Assembly (NCBI RefSeq): GCF_004359985.1
Contig: NZ_SMRO01000004.1
Span: forward strand, 372,001 to 436,000
DNA from: Paraburkholderia flava
GTDB taxonomy: Bacteria; Pseudomonadota; Gammaproteobacteria; Burkholderiales; Burkholderiaceae
Length of the DNA: 64,000 nt
Direction of reading: 5' to 3'
Each line of letters starts with the position of its first letter. Position 1 is the first letter of the stretch. Of the stretch, positions 16,907 through 26,187 are shown piece after piece. The position numbers were made by a program, and so were the translations under genes. The notes under the pieces were generated by a model. The model had not been told where the DNA came from. It saw nothing but the letters and a program-made list of their open reading frames with translations, and did no database searches.

Positions 16907-18010
16907 ATGCTTAGTTTTGCGCTCGGATTTATCGTTTCGCTGCTGGTCACGCTGCTGATCGTGCGCTACGCGCATCTGCACGAAAAGTTTTCGACCGACA
17001 CCGATCTGGCCGGCGTGCAAAAATTCCACGCACGGCCGGTGCCGCGCATCGGCGGCATGGGGATACTTGTCGGCCTTGTCGTGTCGGCCGCGCAGTTGCA
17101 TCACACCTATCCTGCTGTGTCCGGCGGCATTCTCGGCTTGATCGCGTGCGGCATGCCCGCGTTCGCGTCGGGTCTCGTGGAAGACCTGACGAAGCGCGTA
17201 TCGCCGTTCGTGCGACTCGTCTGCACGATGGGCGCTGCGGCCCTCGCGTACTTCCTGCTCGGCATCGCGGTCACGCGCATCAGCGTGCCGCCGCTCGATT
17301 TTCTGCTCACGTATGCGGTCATTTCGTGCGCGGTGACCGTGCTCGCAGTCGCGGCGCTGGCGAACGCGATCAACATCATCGACGGCTTCAACGGGCTCGC
17401 ATCGATGGTCGCGTTCATGATGTTCGCGTCGCTTGCGTACGTGGCCTTTCAGGTGTCCGATCCGATCGTGCTGTCCGCGTCGCTGATCATGATGGGCGCC
17501 GTGATGGGCTTCTTCATCTGGAACTTCCCCGCGGGGTTGATCTTTCTCGGCGACGGCGGCGCGTACTTCATCGGCTTCATGCTGGCCGAACTGTCGATCA
17601 TGCTGGTGATGCGCAATCGCGACGTGTCGGCGTGGTACCCGGTGCTGCTGTTCATGTATCCGATCTTCGAGACGTGTTTCTCGATCTACCGGAAGAAGTT
17701 TATTCGCGGGATGTCGCCGGGTATTCCCGATGGCGTGCATTTGCACATGCTGGTTTATAAGCGGCTGATGCGCTGGGCTGTCGGGGTGCGGACCGCGCGC
17801 GAGCTGACGCGGCGTAATTCGCTGACGTCGCCTTATTTGTGGTTGCTATGTCTGGTCGCCGTGGTTCCGGCTACGCTGTTCTGGCGGCATACCGTGCATC
17901 TGTTCTGCTTTGTCGTTGTGTTTGCGGCGACTTATGTCTGGCTTTATGTGAGTATTGTGAGGTTTAAGTCGCCGAGGTGGTTGGTGGTGAGGAAGGGGCG
18001 GCGTTCGTAG
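16907..18010 (+). CDS. MraY/WecA-like polyprenyl-phosphate sugar-1-phosphate transferase
   Basis: A 367-residue polytopic inner-membrane enzyme (about 10-11 helices). It should transfer a HexNAc-1-phosphate from a UDP-sugar to undecaprenyl phosphate and so start a lipid-linked glycan. Family motifs are visible: the acidic pair region GLVEDLTKR, the catalytic NIIDGFNGLA, FLGDGGAYFIGF, and the basic HLHMLVYKR loop that binds the nucleotide sugar. It marks the left end of the polysaccharide locus. It runs opposite to the second MraY-like gene at 20597-21622, so the locus has two candidate initiators. The last 100 bp use noticeably more A/T-ending codons than the rest. Confidence 0.88.
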   Translation: MLSFALGFIVSLLVTLLIVRYAHLHEKFSTDTDLAGVQKFHARPVPRIGGMGILVGLVVSAAQLHHTYPAVSGGILGLIACGMPAFASGLVEDLTKRVSPFVRLVCTMGAAALAYFLLGIAVTRISVPPLDFLLTYAVISCAVTVLAVAALANAINIIDGFNGLASMVAFMMFASLAYVAFQVSDPIVLSASLIMMGAVMGFFIWNFPAGLIFLGDGGAYFIGFMLAELSIMLVMRNRDVSAWYPVLLFMYPIFETCFSIYRKKFIRGMSPGIPDGVHLHMLVYKRLMRWAVGVRTARELTRRNSLTSPYLWLLCLVAVVPATLFWRHTVHLFCFVVVFAATYVWLYVSIVRFKSPRWLVVRKGRRS

Positions 18011-18135
18011 GTCACAACGGATGTGGATCACGCGGATGACAGACGTGTTGCAAATGCAATCGACTGTAAACGTCGGTGACAACTTTTCAGTGAGCTAACG
18101 CTAGACTCGGTGCCACTGCATACGAGGCTCCACTG

Positions 18136-18699
18136 ATGAACGCTACCCACGATATCCCGAAGACAACCACATCGGTCGTCTGGATGACGGGGCTGCCGGG
18201 CGCAGGCAAAACAACGCTTGCCAACGCGATGGCAGCGAGATTGCACGACGCCCATCGTCACGCGATCGTGCTGGATGGCGACACGCTACGGAAAGGGCTC
18301 TGCTCTGACCTCGGCTTCTCCGAAGCAGATCGAACCGAAAACGTGAGACGACTCGCACACGTCGCCCGGCTCTTCCAGCGGGAGGGTCACACGGTCGTGG
18401 TCGCGACAATCTCCCCGCTCGTACAACAGCGTCAACTTGCTCGCTCGATTATTGGGTCGGATTTTCTCGAGGTGTTTGTCGCAACGCCCCTTGCCACCTG
18501 TCGGCAGCGCGACCCGAAGGGAATGTACGCACAGGCCCAGCTAGGGCAATTGCCCGGCTTCACCGGCGTATCTGCTGATTACGAGCCGCCTGCCGGCGCC
18601 GATGTCACTATCGACACGTCGAATCAAGGGATCGACGAATGTGTGAATACGCTAATCGACGCACTCACACCGTCCCGTCGACAGCCGGTAGCCCAATAA
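18136..18699 (+). CDS. cysC: Adenylyl-sulfate kinase
   Basis: A 187-residue cytoplasmic kinase that phosphorylates APS to PAPS, the sulfate donor for sulfotransferases. It has the Walker A motif GLPGAGKTT, then the APS-kinase signatures LDGDTLRKGLCSDLGFS and RDPKGMYAQA, and standard CysC length. It is a free-standing kinase, not a CysN-CysC fusion, and no cysD/cysN genes are nearby. It converges closely with the dehydratase gene at 18706. Placement inside a glycan locus that also encodes a sulfotransferase-like protein at 26188 suggests it supplies PAPS for polysaccharide sulfation rather than only for assimilation. Confidence 0.92.
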   Translation: MNATHDIPKTTTSVVWMTGLPGAGKTTLANAMAARLHDAHRHAIVLDGDTLRKGLCSDLGFSEADRTENVRRLAHVARLFQREGHTVVVATISPLVQQRQLARSIIGSDFLEVFVATPLATCRQRDPKGMYAQAQLGQLPGFTGVSADYEPPAGADVTIDTSNQGIDECVNTLIDALTPSRRQPVAQ

Positions 18700-18705
18700 C
18701 GGGTT

Positions 18706-20583
18706 TCACTGAACCCGCGCGGCGGTTTCGACACTCTTCAATACCGGCGCAAGCATCGGTTGATATTCAGGTACCCAGCGACGCAGGTCGCGCCGCACTT
18801 CGGCGTCGCCCGGGACGCGGTGTTGCATCAGCCACGGCAGCAACTCGTCGAGCAGATTGTCCGGCACGCCGCGAGCCTGTGCGATCCGCAGTTTCGGGTG
18901 GGGCGTGCGCATCGTGGTTTCTTCGTCCGCGAGCAGTTCTTCGTACAGTTTCTCGCCCGGCCGCAGACCCGTGAATACGATCCGGATCTGTTCTTCGGTA
19001 AATCCATAAAGGCGAATCAGGTCTCTTGCGAGATCGACGATCTTGACCGGCTGCCCCATGTCGAGAATGAAAATCTCACCACCCTGCCCCATGCTCGACG
19101 CCTGCAACACAAGTTGCGACGCTTCCGGAATGGTCATGAAGAACCGCGTGATCTCGGGGTGCGTCACCGTCACGGGACCGCCCTTCGCGATCTGCTGCTG
19201 AAACTTCGGGATGACACTGCCGGCACTGCCGAGCACATTGCCGAAACGCACGGTTTCGAACTGTGTGGTCGTACTGGTTTGCTGCAGTGCCTGACATGCC
19301 ATTTCGGCAAGACGCTTGCTCGCACCCATCACGTTGGTCGGATTGACCGCCTTGTCCGTGGAAATCAGCACGAAGTGCTTCACCTGATGACGGATCGCCG
19401 CACGCGCCACGCGATAGGTACCGAGCACGTTGTTGCGCACCGCCTGCCACGCGTTCTGCTCCTCCATCAACGGCACATGCTTGTAGGCTGCCGCATGAAA
19501 CAGGATGTACGGCGTGTGGCGCGACAGCACCTGGTCGAGCAACAAGGAATCTTTCGCATCGCCAATCACCGGCACCACGGACATATTCGGGAAACGCTCG
19601 TGCAGTTCCTCGATGAGCCGGTACATCGCGAACTCGGACAGGTCATAGGCGATCAGTTGCGCCGGCTCGAAGCGCATGATCTGGCGACATAGTTCGGAGC
19701 CGATCGAGCCACCCGCGCCCGTGATCATCACGACGCGGTTGCGCAGCAGCGCCTCGACATGTGGCGTATCGATCTTGATTGGCTCGCGGCCGAGCAGGTC
19801 TTCGAGATCGATGTGCCGGACGCGAGAAAGGAACGCCTGACCCTGCGTGATCTCAGTGAGCGCCGGCAAGACCATCGCCTTGACGCCCGCACGCACGCAA
19901 AGCGTGGCGACGCGGCGCTGCGTCTCGACCGACGCCGACGGAATCGCGATGATCGCGTACTCCGTCTTCAGAGATTCGGCGAGCCGTGGCAGTTCGCTAA
20001 TCGAGCCGAGCACCTTGTAGCCGTATATTTCGCGACCGTGTTTCGCGACATCGTCGTCGAGCAGCCCGACAAGCCGCCATTCGCTGGAACGCGACAGCTC
20101 GCGCGCGAGGCTCGCGCCTGCCGTCCCAGCACCGAGTACGACCACCGGCTTGCCTTTCGCGACGAGGCCGCCATACAGATAGAACTCCTTGGTTGCGCGG
20201 TAGAGCGCGCGCGAACCGCCCATTGCAAGGAACAGCAGCAGCGGCGAGACGATCAACACAGAGCGCGGAACGATGGGCATCGGCTGAACCATCGCTGACG
20301 CGACCATTGCGATCAGCGCGCCCGACATAATGGCCTTCGAGATGCGCATCAAATCGGGCAGGCTCGCGAACACCCACATTCCCCGGTACAAACCGAAGAT
20401 GCGGAACATGACGGCGTAGGTCGGAAGTATCCACGCGAGCGAGTGCATCGCGCCGTGCCAGAATTCTTCCGGCACGGTTCCGTTGAAACGGATGATGTAG
20501 GCGGCCAGCCACGCGCCGGCGACTGCGCAGAGATCGAACAGGAATGCACTGAACGAAAGATACGTTGCTTTGGTTTTTAGCAT
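18706..20583 (-). CDS. Membrane nucleotide-sugar 4,6-dehydratase/epimerase (WbpM/FlaA1/WbiI type)
   Basis: A 625-residue enzyme. Four N-terminal membrane helices (residues 1-125) are followed by a CoA-binding-like Rossmann domain (VVVLGAGTAGASLAREL) and a C-terminal SDR domain (VMITGAGGSIGSELCRQI). Downstream are the catalytic STDKAVNP context and MGASKRLAE, where the usual tyrosine of the YxxxK motif is methionine, as in WbpM-type enzymes. It should convert UDP-GlcNAc to a 4-keto-6-deoxy sugar on the way to QuiNAc or FucNAc. The ATG at 20583 directly precedes TM1. It is the last gene of a leftward four-gene operon that matches the wbiF-wbiG-wbiH-wbiI end of Burkholderia O-antigen clusters. 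Confidence 0.92.
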   Translation of the reverse strand: MLKTKATYLSFSAFLFDLCAVAGAWLAAYIIRFNGTVPEEFWHGAMHSLAWILPTYAVMFRIFGLYRGMWVFASLPDLMRISKAIMSGALIAMVASAMVQPMPIVPRSVLIVSPLLLFLAMGGSRALYRATKEFYLYGGLVAKGKPVVVLGAGTAGASLARELSRSSEWRLVGLLDDDVAKHGREIYGYKVLGSISELPRLAESLKTEYAIIAIPSASVETQRRVATLCVRAGVKAMVLPALTEITQGQAFLSRVRHIDLEDLLGREPIKIDTPHVEALLRNRVVMITGAGGSIGSELCRQIMRFEPAQLIAYDLSEFAMYRLIEELHERFPNMSVVPVIGDAKDSLLLDQVLSRHTPYILFHAAAYKHVPLMEEQNAWQAVRNNVLGTYRVARAAIRHQVKHFVLISTDKAVNPTNVMGASKRLAEMACQALQQTSTTTQFETVRFGNVLGSAGSVIPKFQQQIAKGGPVTVTHPEITRFFMTIPEASQLVLQASSMGQGGEIFILDMGQPVKIVDLARDLIRLYGFTEEQIRIVFTGLRPGEKLYEELLADEETTMRTPHPKLRIAQARGVPDNLLDELLPWLMQHRVPGDAEVRRDLRRWVPEYQPMLAPVLKSVETAARVQ

Positions 20584-20596
20584 CGACGCGAAACCT

Positions 20597-21622
20597 TCAA
20601 GATTGTCCAGATAGCGTCGCTTCGAAGCGACGCCACCGCAGGTCCACGAGTCTTCCCAGCACGCACAACACCGCGAGCCACCCGACGACGACACACCATT
20701 GCGCGGGAACAGGCCAGCCAAGAGCAACGACAGCAAGCATCATACCAAGCGCCATTACCGCGTACCAGACAAGCGCGGTTCCGGCATGGCCTATCCCGGA
20801 GCGCACCATACGTTGATAGTAGTGCTCGCGATGCGCTTGCCAGAATTTTTCGCCGCGCAACAGACGTCGGGCAAGCGTAATCGACGCATCGGTAATGAAC
20901 GGCGAAAACGCCAGCACGGGAAACCAGACTGGCCACACGCCGCCGCGCCAGCCCCAGTAGCCAAGGGCGCCCGCGAGGAAGCCCAGAGAGATCGAGCCCG
21001 CATCGCCGAGAAACACGCGCGCCGGATGAAAATTGAAGAACAGGAAGCCGAGTGCTGCGCCGGCCACCGCCGCCGACGCAATGGCAAGTTCCGGCATCGG
21101 GCTCGTGCTGATGAGCGCAGCGATCGCGTAGCCGCCGAAACCGATCAGTGCCATGCCGCCGGCAAGGCCATCCGCCCCGTCCATGAAGTTGTAAAGATTG
21201 ACCATCCAGATCATCAAAAATGCAAGGATCGCGAGCACCCAGAGCGGCGCCGCGGCAGGAAACAGCACCACGAAACCGACGGTCGCAATGAGATGCGCAA
21301 GAAACCGCGCGCGCGCAGGGAGGCCGCGCCGGTCGTCGACCTGCGACACCAGTGCCAGAAAAACGACCGCCAGCGCAGCCATTCGCAGGGTGGGTGTCAG
21401 AACTGCCATCGCAACTGCAACGGCCGGGATGATGCCCCATCCGCCCACCCGTGGGGTCGGCTGAACGTGCAGAGAACGATCGTTCGGGACATCCGTCGCG
21501 AGACGCCATGCAAGACCCGTTCGCAACAGCACGAGCAGGATCAGTCCGCTCGCGCAGCCGGCACCGGCTGCCACTGCCAGCACCCGATTCAGAATCCCCA
21601 CAGAGACACCTTCAAACAACAT
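20597..21622 (-). CDS. Polyprenyl-phosphate HexNAc-1-phosphate transferase (WbpL/WbiH-like)
   Basis: A 341-residue polytopic MraY-superfamily enzyme. Key motifs are VDDRRGLPARARFLAH (aspartate pair), NLYNFMDGADGLA, FLGDAGSISLGFLAG, and an HREHYYQRMV basic loop. It should load the first amino sugar (QuiNAc or FucNAc type, made by its neighbours) onto undecaprenyl phosphate. It lies 13 bp upstream of the dehydratase and 15 bp downstream of the epimerase, so the three form one functional unit. A GTG at 21601 with GAAGG ahead of it is an alternative start that would shorten the protein by seven residues. Confidence 0.88.
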   Translation of the reverse strand: MLFEGVSVGILNRVLAVAAGAGCASGLILLVLLRTGLAWRLATDVPNDRSLHVQPTPRVGGWGIIPAVAVAMAVLTPTLRMAALAVVFLALVSQVDDRRGLPARARFLAHLIATVGFVVLFPAAAPLWVLAILAFLMIWMVNLYNFMDGADGLAGGMALIGFGGYAIAALISTSPMPELAIASAAVAGAALGFLFFNFHPARVFLGDAGSISLGFLAGALGYWGWRGGVWPVWFPVLAFSPFITDASITLARRLLRGEKFWQAHREHYYQRMVRSGIGHAGTALVWYAVMALGMMLAVVALGWPVPAQWCVVVGWLAVLCVLGRLVDLRWRRFEATLSGQS

Positions 21623-21637
21623 TGACGATCCCGATCC

Positions 21638-22594
21638 TTAGTGTGTCGATCGATACCAGCGGGCCGTTGCAGCAAGCCCGTCCTGTATGGAAAACGGCGG
21701 CCGCCAGTCCAATGCGCGCTCGATGCGGCTGCCGTCTACCCGCAGACTGCCGACCAGCCGCTCGATCTGCGTAGTGCGGCCCGTCAGCTTTCCAGCCGCG
21801 CGCAGCCAGGTCGGCGGCACAGGCCACAGCCGCGCCGGCCGTTGCAGATGCATCGCCAGCGACCGTACCAATCCGGCTACAGTCGGATCGTCACCATCGC
21901 AAACGTGAAAACATTGGCGGGCCGCACGTGGGTCGGTCGCGCAATGCAGCAGCGCGTCCGCGAGGTTACCGACGTAGACGAGACTGCGGCGTGCATCGAT
22001 CGAGGCGAGCGGCAACGGCACCCCCTTCCATACCGCGTCCATCAGCCGCAGAAAATTCGCCCGCACGCCTGGACCGTAAACAAGTGGCGGACGCACGATC
22101 ACGATCTCCATCCCCGACTCTGCGCCGTAGCGCATCAGCGCCTGCTCAGCAGCCAGCTTCGAACGGCCATAAGCGTCGTGCGGCGCTGGCGGATCGACTT
22201 CCGTTACCGCGTGACCGGCGTCGCTTTCGGCGACCGCCTTGATACTGCTCACGAACACAAAGCGGCCTGCGCCGCGACGTGCGGCTGCCTGTGCAATCCT
22301 CAGCGTGCCGTCGACGTTGGTCTCGCGGAACGCCTCGTCGGCATTGCGGGCCCCGGCATCCATCACATGGACACGGGCAGCGAGATGCACAACGCAATCG
22401 GGCACGAAGGACGCGGGCCAGGTGCGTTCGACGTCGGAAAAATCGCGACTCGCATCAATCCACTTGTCGACACCGGCGATGCAACCTTCCGTCCGCCTGA
22501 CCAATCCCGTCACTTGATGCCCCTCAGCGACCAGCAAATCGCATGCAGCCCGCCCGACGAAACCATTTGCACCCGTGACCAGCATTCGACTCAT
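21638..22594 (-). CDS. NAD-dependent nucleotide-sugar epimerase/reductase (WbpK/WbiG-like)
   Basis: A 318-residue extended SDR. The N-terminal LVTGANGFVG binds NAD(P), and catalytic residues appear as SSIKA and the DAYGRSKLAAEQ tyrosine-lysine pair. It probably reduces or epimerises the 4-keto intermediate from the WbpM-like dehydratase to give UDP-FucNAc or UDP-QuiNAc. The ATG at 22594 overlaps the upstream glycosyltransferase stop as ATGA and is preceded by GGAAG; a GTG two codons earlier is also in frame. This is the second gene of the leftward four-gene operon. Confidence 0.87.
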   Translation of the reverse strand: MSRMLVTGANGFVGRAACDLLVAEGHQVTGLVRRTEGCIAGVDKWIDASRDFSDVERTWPASFVPDCVVHLAARVHVMDAGARNADEAFRETNVDGTLRIAQAAARRGAGRFVFVSSIKAVAESDAGHAVTEVDPPAPHDAYGRSKLAAEQALMRYGAESGMEIVIVRPPLVYGPGVRANFLRLMDAVWKGVPLPLASIDARRSLVYVGNLADALLHCATDPRAARQCFHVCDGDDPTVAGLVRSLAMHLQRPARLWPVPPTWLRAAGKLTGRTTQIERLVGSLRVDGSRIERALDWRPPFSIQDGLAATARWYRSTH

Positions 22595-23436
22595 AGCCAC
22601 TTCCAGCCGAAGCGGTTGAAAAACTTGTACGCCGACGAGACGAACATCCGGATATGCGCGCTTCCTTTACGTGCCGCGCCTCCGCCGTGATGCAGCGCGC
22701 GCACGAGCGGGACGTAGGCCACGCGCGTCACGTCGTGCGCGCGCAAGCTCAGGTCGTAGTCCTCGAAGTAGAGGAAGTAGCGCGCATCGAAGCCCGCGAG
22801 TGCTTTCAGCGCCTTCGTCCTGAACAGCATGAAGCAGCCGCTGATGATCGGTGGATCCCACACGATATCGCGCTCGTTGATCACGTCCTGCATCTCATAA
22901 CGCGCGAGGCGTCGCGCGAATAGTCGACGGATGCCCGTCGGCAGGAAACCGCGCACAAACAGATCGACGAGTGTCGGAAACCGGCGACAGAGATACTGCA
23001 ACTGCCCCGCATCGTCGCCGACGCGCGGCGCCAGCAACCCCGCTTCCGGATGCGCCTCCATGAAACCTGTCGCATTCACGAGCGCCTGCGGATCCAGCTC
23101 GATGTCGGGGTTCAACACCAGATGAAATGAGCTCACTGAGCGTTCGATCGCGAGATTGTGCCCTCGTCCGTAACCGACATTACCGTGTCCACTGAGCACC
23201 TCACACACAACACCCCGAGTACGTAAAATCTCGAGCAGTTCCGTGACATCCGGCAGACCGCCGTTGTCAACGACCGAGAGGTGAAGAGCAAAAGTGGGAC
23301 GCACGGCACGGAGCGCGTCGCACGCGCCGACGATGCCTTGAAGCGTGCTTTGCAGCAATGCGAAATCCGGCCGATATACAACGATGGATATCGACAGTCC
23401 CTCGACCTCGGAACGCGGCTCGCGCATGGAATTCAT
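22591..23436 (-). CDS. GT2 glycosyltransferase (rhamnosyltransferase-like)
   Basis: A 281-residue inverting GT-A enzyme. Motifs include the N-terminal SISIVVYRPD strand, VVDNGG, the nucleotide/metal region LNPDIELDP (in place of DxD), and FFxYFEDYDLSLRA, where the catalytic aspartate/glutamate lies. This pattern is usual in WbbL-type rhamnosyltransferases. It is the first gene of the leftward operon that makes and loads the amino sugar, so it likely adds the second residue of the lipid-linked unit. Its promoter should lie in the 577-bp gap shared with the divergent membrane protein gene. Confidence 0.85.
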   Translation of the reverse strand: MNSMREPRSEVEGLSISIVVYRPDFALLQSTLQGIVGACDALRAVRPTFALHLSVVDNGGLPDVTELLEILRTRGVVCEVLSGHGNVGYGRGHNLAIERSVSSFHLVLNPDIELDPQALVNATGFMEAHPEAGLLAPRVGDDAGQLQYLCRRFPTLVDLFVRGFLPTGIRRLFARRLARYEMQDVINERDIVWDPPIISGCFMLFRTKALKALAGFDARYFLYFEDYDLSLRAHDVTRVAYVPLVRALHHGGGAARKGSAHIRMFVSSAYKFFNRFGWKWL

Positions 23437-24013
23437 AGATTGGAAACGGCGTGTCTTGTGGACGACACTTGATCGTTTTAGGGCCGCAGCAGTTCCGAAG
23501 TTTGCTCAAAATTCCGGTTTTCGGCAAGCCAGTTTGCTTTTTGTTACGGCTGACAAGGACCCCGTCGAGCGCAGCTGCGATACAACGCGAGAAAGGGCAA
23601 AAATTCAGTCACTTTCACGCGGTCGGGTTGTATGGCCTGGCGGGCGATAGTAAAGTAGCGCCGCCATACCGGTCGCGTTTAGCGCGGCCCGAACGCGGCG
23701 CAGATGCCGTTTCGGCGGGATGCAAGGCTCCCCCTTACCTTCCGTTACAGCTTGATCGAATCTCGCGACCACTTGCTGTCGACCTGGTGGCAGGCCTGCT
23801 TGACTTCTCCGCCTTTTTGGCAGGGGTACTTCTGTTTCTGCGCTCCAATGCCACAGGCCGTCCGCCGCATCGCAAAAACAGTCCGCAGACGAGCCAACGC
23901 CCGCTGCCAACCGGGCGAGAAGCAACGTGTTCACGCATGCTCCGACAACGCGTCCAATTTCGCGATAGCGCGAAGACGGATACGCCGCCGTATGTCGAAC
24001 TGACAAGACCAAC
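23437..24013. other. Divergent intergenic region inside the polysaccharide locus
   Basis: 577 bp between the leftward glycosyltransferase and a rightward membrane protein gene. Frames open on both strands here have no recognisable motif, no ribosome site and poor composition. The region presumably holds two promoters. It could also contain a decayed gene or insertion remnant, but nothing I can identify. Confidence 0.45.
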
Positions 24014-25870
24014 ATGACTACACCATCAATCCCGCAGTCGCCACGGCAGCATCGCCTCAAATCGATCGATCTCAATAGCCCTCGTACGATTACGTGGGCC
24101 TGCATCTGCATACCCGTCCTGTTCGGTCTCTGGTCGGTCCTGCTTGGCCAGGACCGGAACTGGGACATGTTTAATTATCACCTTTACAACGCGTACGCAT
24201 TCCTCAACGGGAAGCTCCACACCGACCTCGCGCCTGCGGGTATTCAGACGTATTTCAATCCGGTCCTCGACGTCGTTTACTTCGCTGCCAACGCAACGCT
24301 TCCTGCCCCACTCGTCGGATTTCTGCTGGGCTTCGTGCATGGATTGAACTTCGTCGCGATACTGTCCATCGCCCGCTCATCACTACCCGAGCTTCCCGAA
24401 GAAGATCGTCTTCGTGTTCCGTTGCTGCTCGCGCTCGCCGGTGTGCTCACTGCGAATTTCCTGTCGGGCCTTGGGAACAGCATGGGCGACGATACAACTG
24501 CGCTCTTCACGCTCAGTTCGCTCGCGCTTCTGCTCAAGCGCTGGCAAGAACTTGGAAGCCGTTCGTGGCGGAGCATTGCGATCCTCTTCGCGGCAGGTTT
24601 ACTCGGAGGATTCGCGGTCGGACTGAAACTGACCAATGTCGTGTACGGCGCGGCCCTGTGCGTTGCGCTGCTGTTCTACCCCGGCACGCTCATTCACAGG
24701 ATTCGCCTCGGCTTCGTGTATGGCATCGGGATCACGATGGGACTCGCGCTGACCAGCGGATACTGGATATGGACGATGTGGCATACGTTCGGCAATCCGC
24801 TGTTCCCGCAATTCAGTTCGCTGTTCCCTAATCCACTTACGCCGCCGGTCGGCATATCCGATCAATCGTGGCTGCCGCGTAGCGCGATGGAATGGATCTT
24901 CTGGCCGTTCGTCTTCTCGCTCGATTCAAAGCGTGTCGGGCAGGCAACGCTTCATCAGATGATCTGGCCCGTGGTGTACATGGCCTTTTTCGCGTGGGTT
25001 TTGATCGGTGCGTGGCGCCGCGTAACAAAACGGCACATTGCATCGATGCCTAAGCAAGCCGGGCTTGTGGTTGCTTTTGTCGCGCTCGGCTATTTGCTCT
25101 GGATGCGTGTCTTCAGCATCTATCGCTACATCGTACCAATCGAGACGCTGGCACCCCTGGTGCTATATGTTCTGCTGACGGCCATGATGTCGTACACGCG
25201 AGCGCGCCGGCTCTCAGTCTGTATCTTGTCCGCGTGCACGCTGCTCGTCGTAGCCGGAGGAGTTCAGACGTGGGGACATGAGAAGTGGGCACGGCAGGCA
25301 TTTCGCGCAGACACGCCCCATCTCGACGAGCCGTCGAAAACAACAGGGATTCTCGTCGGGGGGGATCCTCCGTGGGGATGGCTCACGACCTTCTTCCCTT
25401 CCACAGTCGCGTTCGCACAGATAGAAGCCAACTTCCCGGACACGCCGTCATTTGAGGCGCGATTGCACGAGATCGTCAGACAGCGCGGCGGCCCGACGTT
25501 TGCGATACTCGACGGCAAATACAACTGGCGCATCGACAACGTGGCGAGCATGAACAGGATCGTCGACGTGCTTGGCCTGACGTCGATGAAAAGCGGCTGC
25601 GATGCCATCGAACGGACTGTGGATCGCCTCCACCTCCATGCGAGCGTCGTTCGTCCGACAGCACCTGTCGATGGCCGGTATTGCCGCCTCGATCTGCGAG
25701 CCGACGACGTCAAGGACACGACCGCCGGGAACCGGCAGGCCGTAGAAGCAGCGACGCCTTTACTCTCGAAGCACGGATTCGATATCGACCCGCAATCGTG
25801 CAAACTCTATTTCGCGCATATCGGCCAGGGGACGTTCCCGTATCAATGGTGCCGGCTACACCCCCGATGA
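24014..25870 (+). CDS. Polytopic GT-C-like membrane protein
   Basis: A 618-residue protein with about ten membrane helices and a soluble C-terminal domain of about 170 residues. The first periplasmic loop carries the acidic WDMFNYHLYNAYAFLNGKL segment, in the place where GT-C enzymes keep a catalytic aspartate. The length and hydrophobic pattern also fit. A polyprenyl-phosphate-sugar-dependent glycosyltransferase that acts on the periplasmic face is the best guess. No characterised family is recognised. It is separated from both neighbours by gaps over 300 bp and seems to be transcribed alone. Confidence 0.72.
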   Translation: MTTPSIPQSPRQHRLKSIDLNSPRTITWACICIPVLFGLWSVLLGQDRNWDMFNYHLYNAYAFLNGKLHTDLAPAGIQTYFNPVLDVVYFAANATLPAPLVGFLLGFVHGLNFVAILSIARSSLPELPEEDRLRVPLLLALAGVLTANFLSGLGNSMGDDTTALFTLSSLALLLKRWQELGSRSWRSIAILFAAGLLGGFAVGLKLTNVVYGAALCVALLFYPGTLIHRIRLGFVYGIGITMGLALTSGYWIWTMWHTFGNPLFPQFSSLFPNPLTPPVGISDQSWLPRSAMEWIFWPFVFSLDSKRVGQATLHQMIWPVVYMAFFAWVLIGAWRRVTKRHIASMPKQAGLVVAFVALGYLLWMRVFSIYRYIVPIETLAPLVLYVLLTAMMSYTRARRLSVCILSACTLLVVAGGVQTWGHEKWARQAFRADTPHLDEPSKTTGILVGGDPPWGWLTTFFPSTVAFAQIEANFPDTPSFEARLHEIVRQRGGPTFAILDGKYNWRIDNVASMNRIVDVLGLTSMKSGCDAIERTVDRLHLHASVVRPTAPVDGRYCRLDLRADDVKDTTAGNRQAVEAATPLLSKHGFDIDPQSCKLYFAHIGQGTFPYQWCRLHPR

Positions 25871-26187
25871 GCGATGCGAGCGAGCCCCCGCCGTACGCAA
25901 ACCGGCCATCTTCGGCCTCACTAAATTACGGCACATTACAGACGGGGGAATCGCGACCATAGGCAATTGCTTTCTAAAAACACGGACTGAATAGGCGGCA
26001 TTCAGGCAAAAAAGCGCGATATGCGGAATCTAATCGGCGGACCCACCGAGACCAATATATAGAGCGAAACGCAATTTACATTATTGAATATTACAGAGCG
26101 CTTGGGGCTGCACTGCAATCAGTAAAATTCGCCGCCATACTTTCGGCGAGGTGGGTATGACATGTCGTGCATGTTCACCGTTGACCA
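25871..26187. other. AT-rich upstream region of the sulfotransferase-like gene
   Basis: About 317 bp, visibly richer in A and T than its surroundings between 25,970 and 26,110, including a stretch with AATATATAG and another with TTACATTATTGAATATTAC. No gene is seen. It is a likely promoter or H-NS-like silencing region; no specific site could be assigned. Confidence 0.45.

Noticed and set aside
23605..24168. Minus-strand frame of 187 codons spanning the gap before 24014
   Set aside because: Overlaps the start of the conserved membrane protein, mixed composition, no ribosome site and no recognisable motif.
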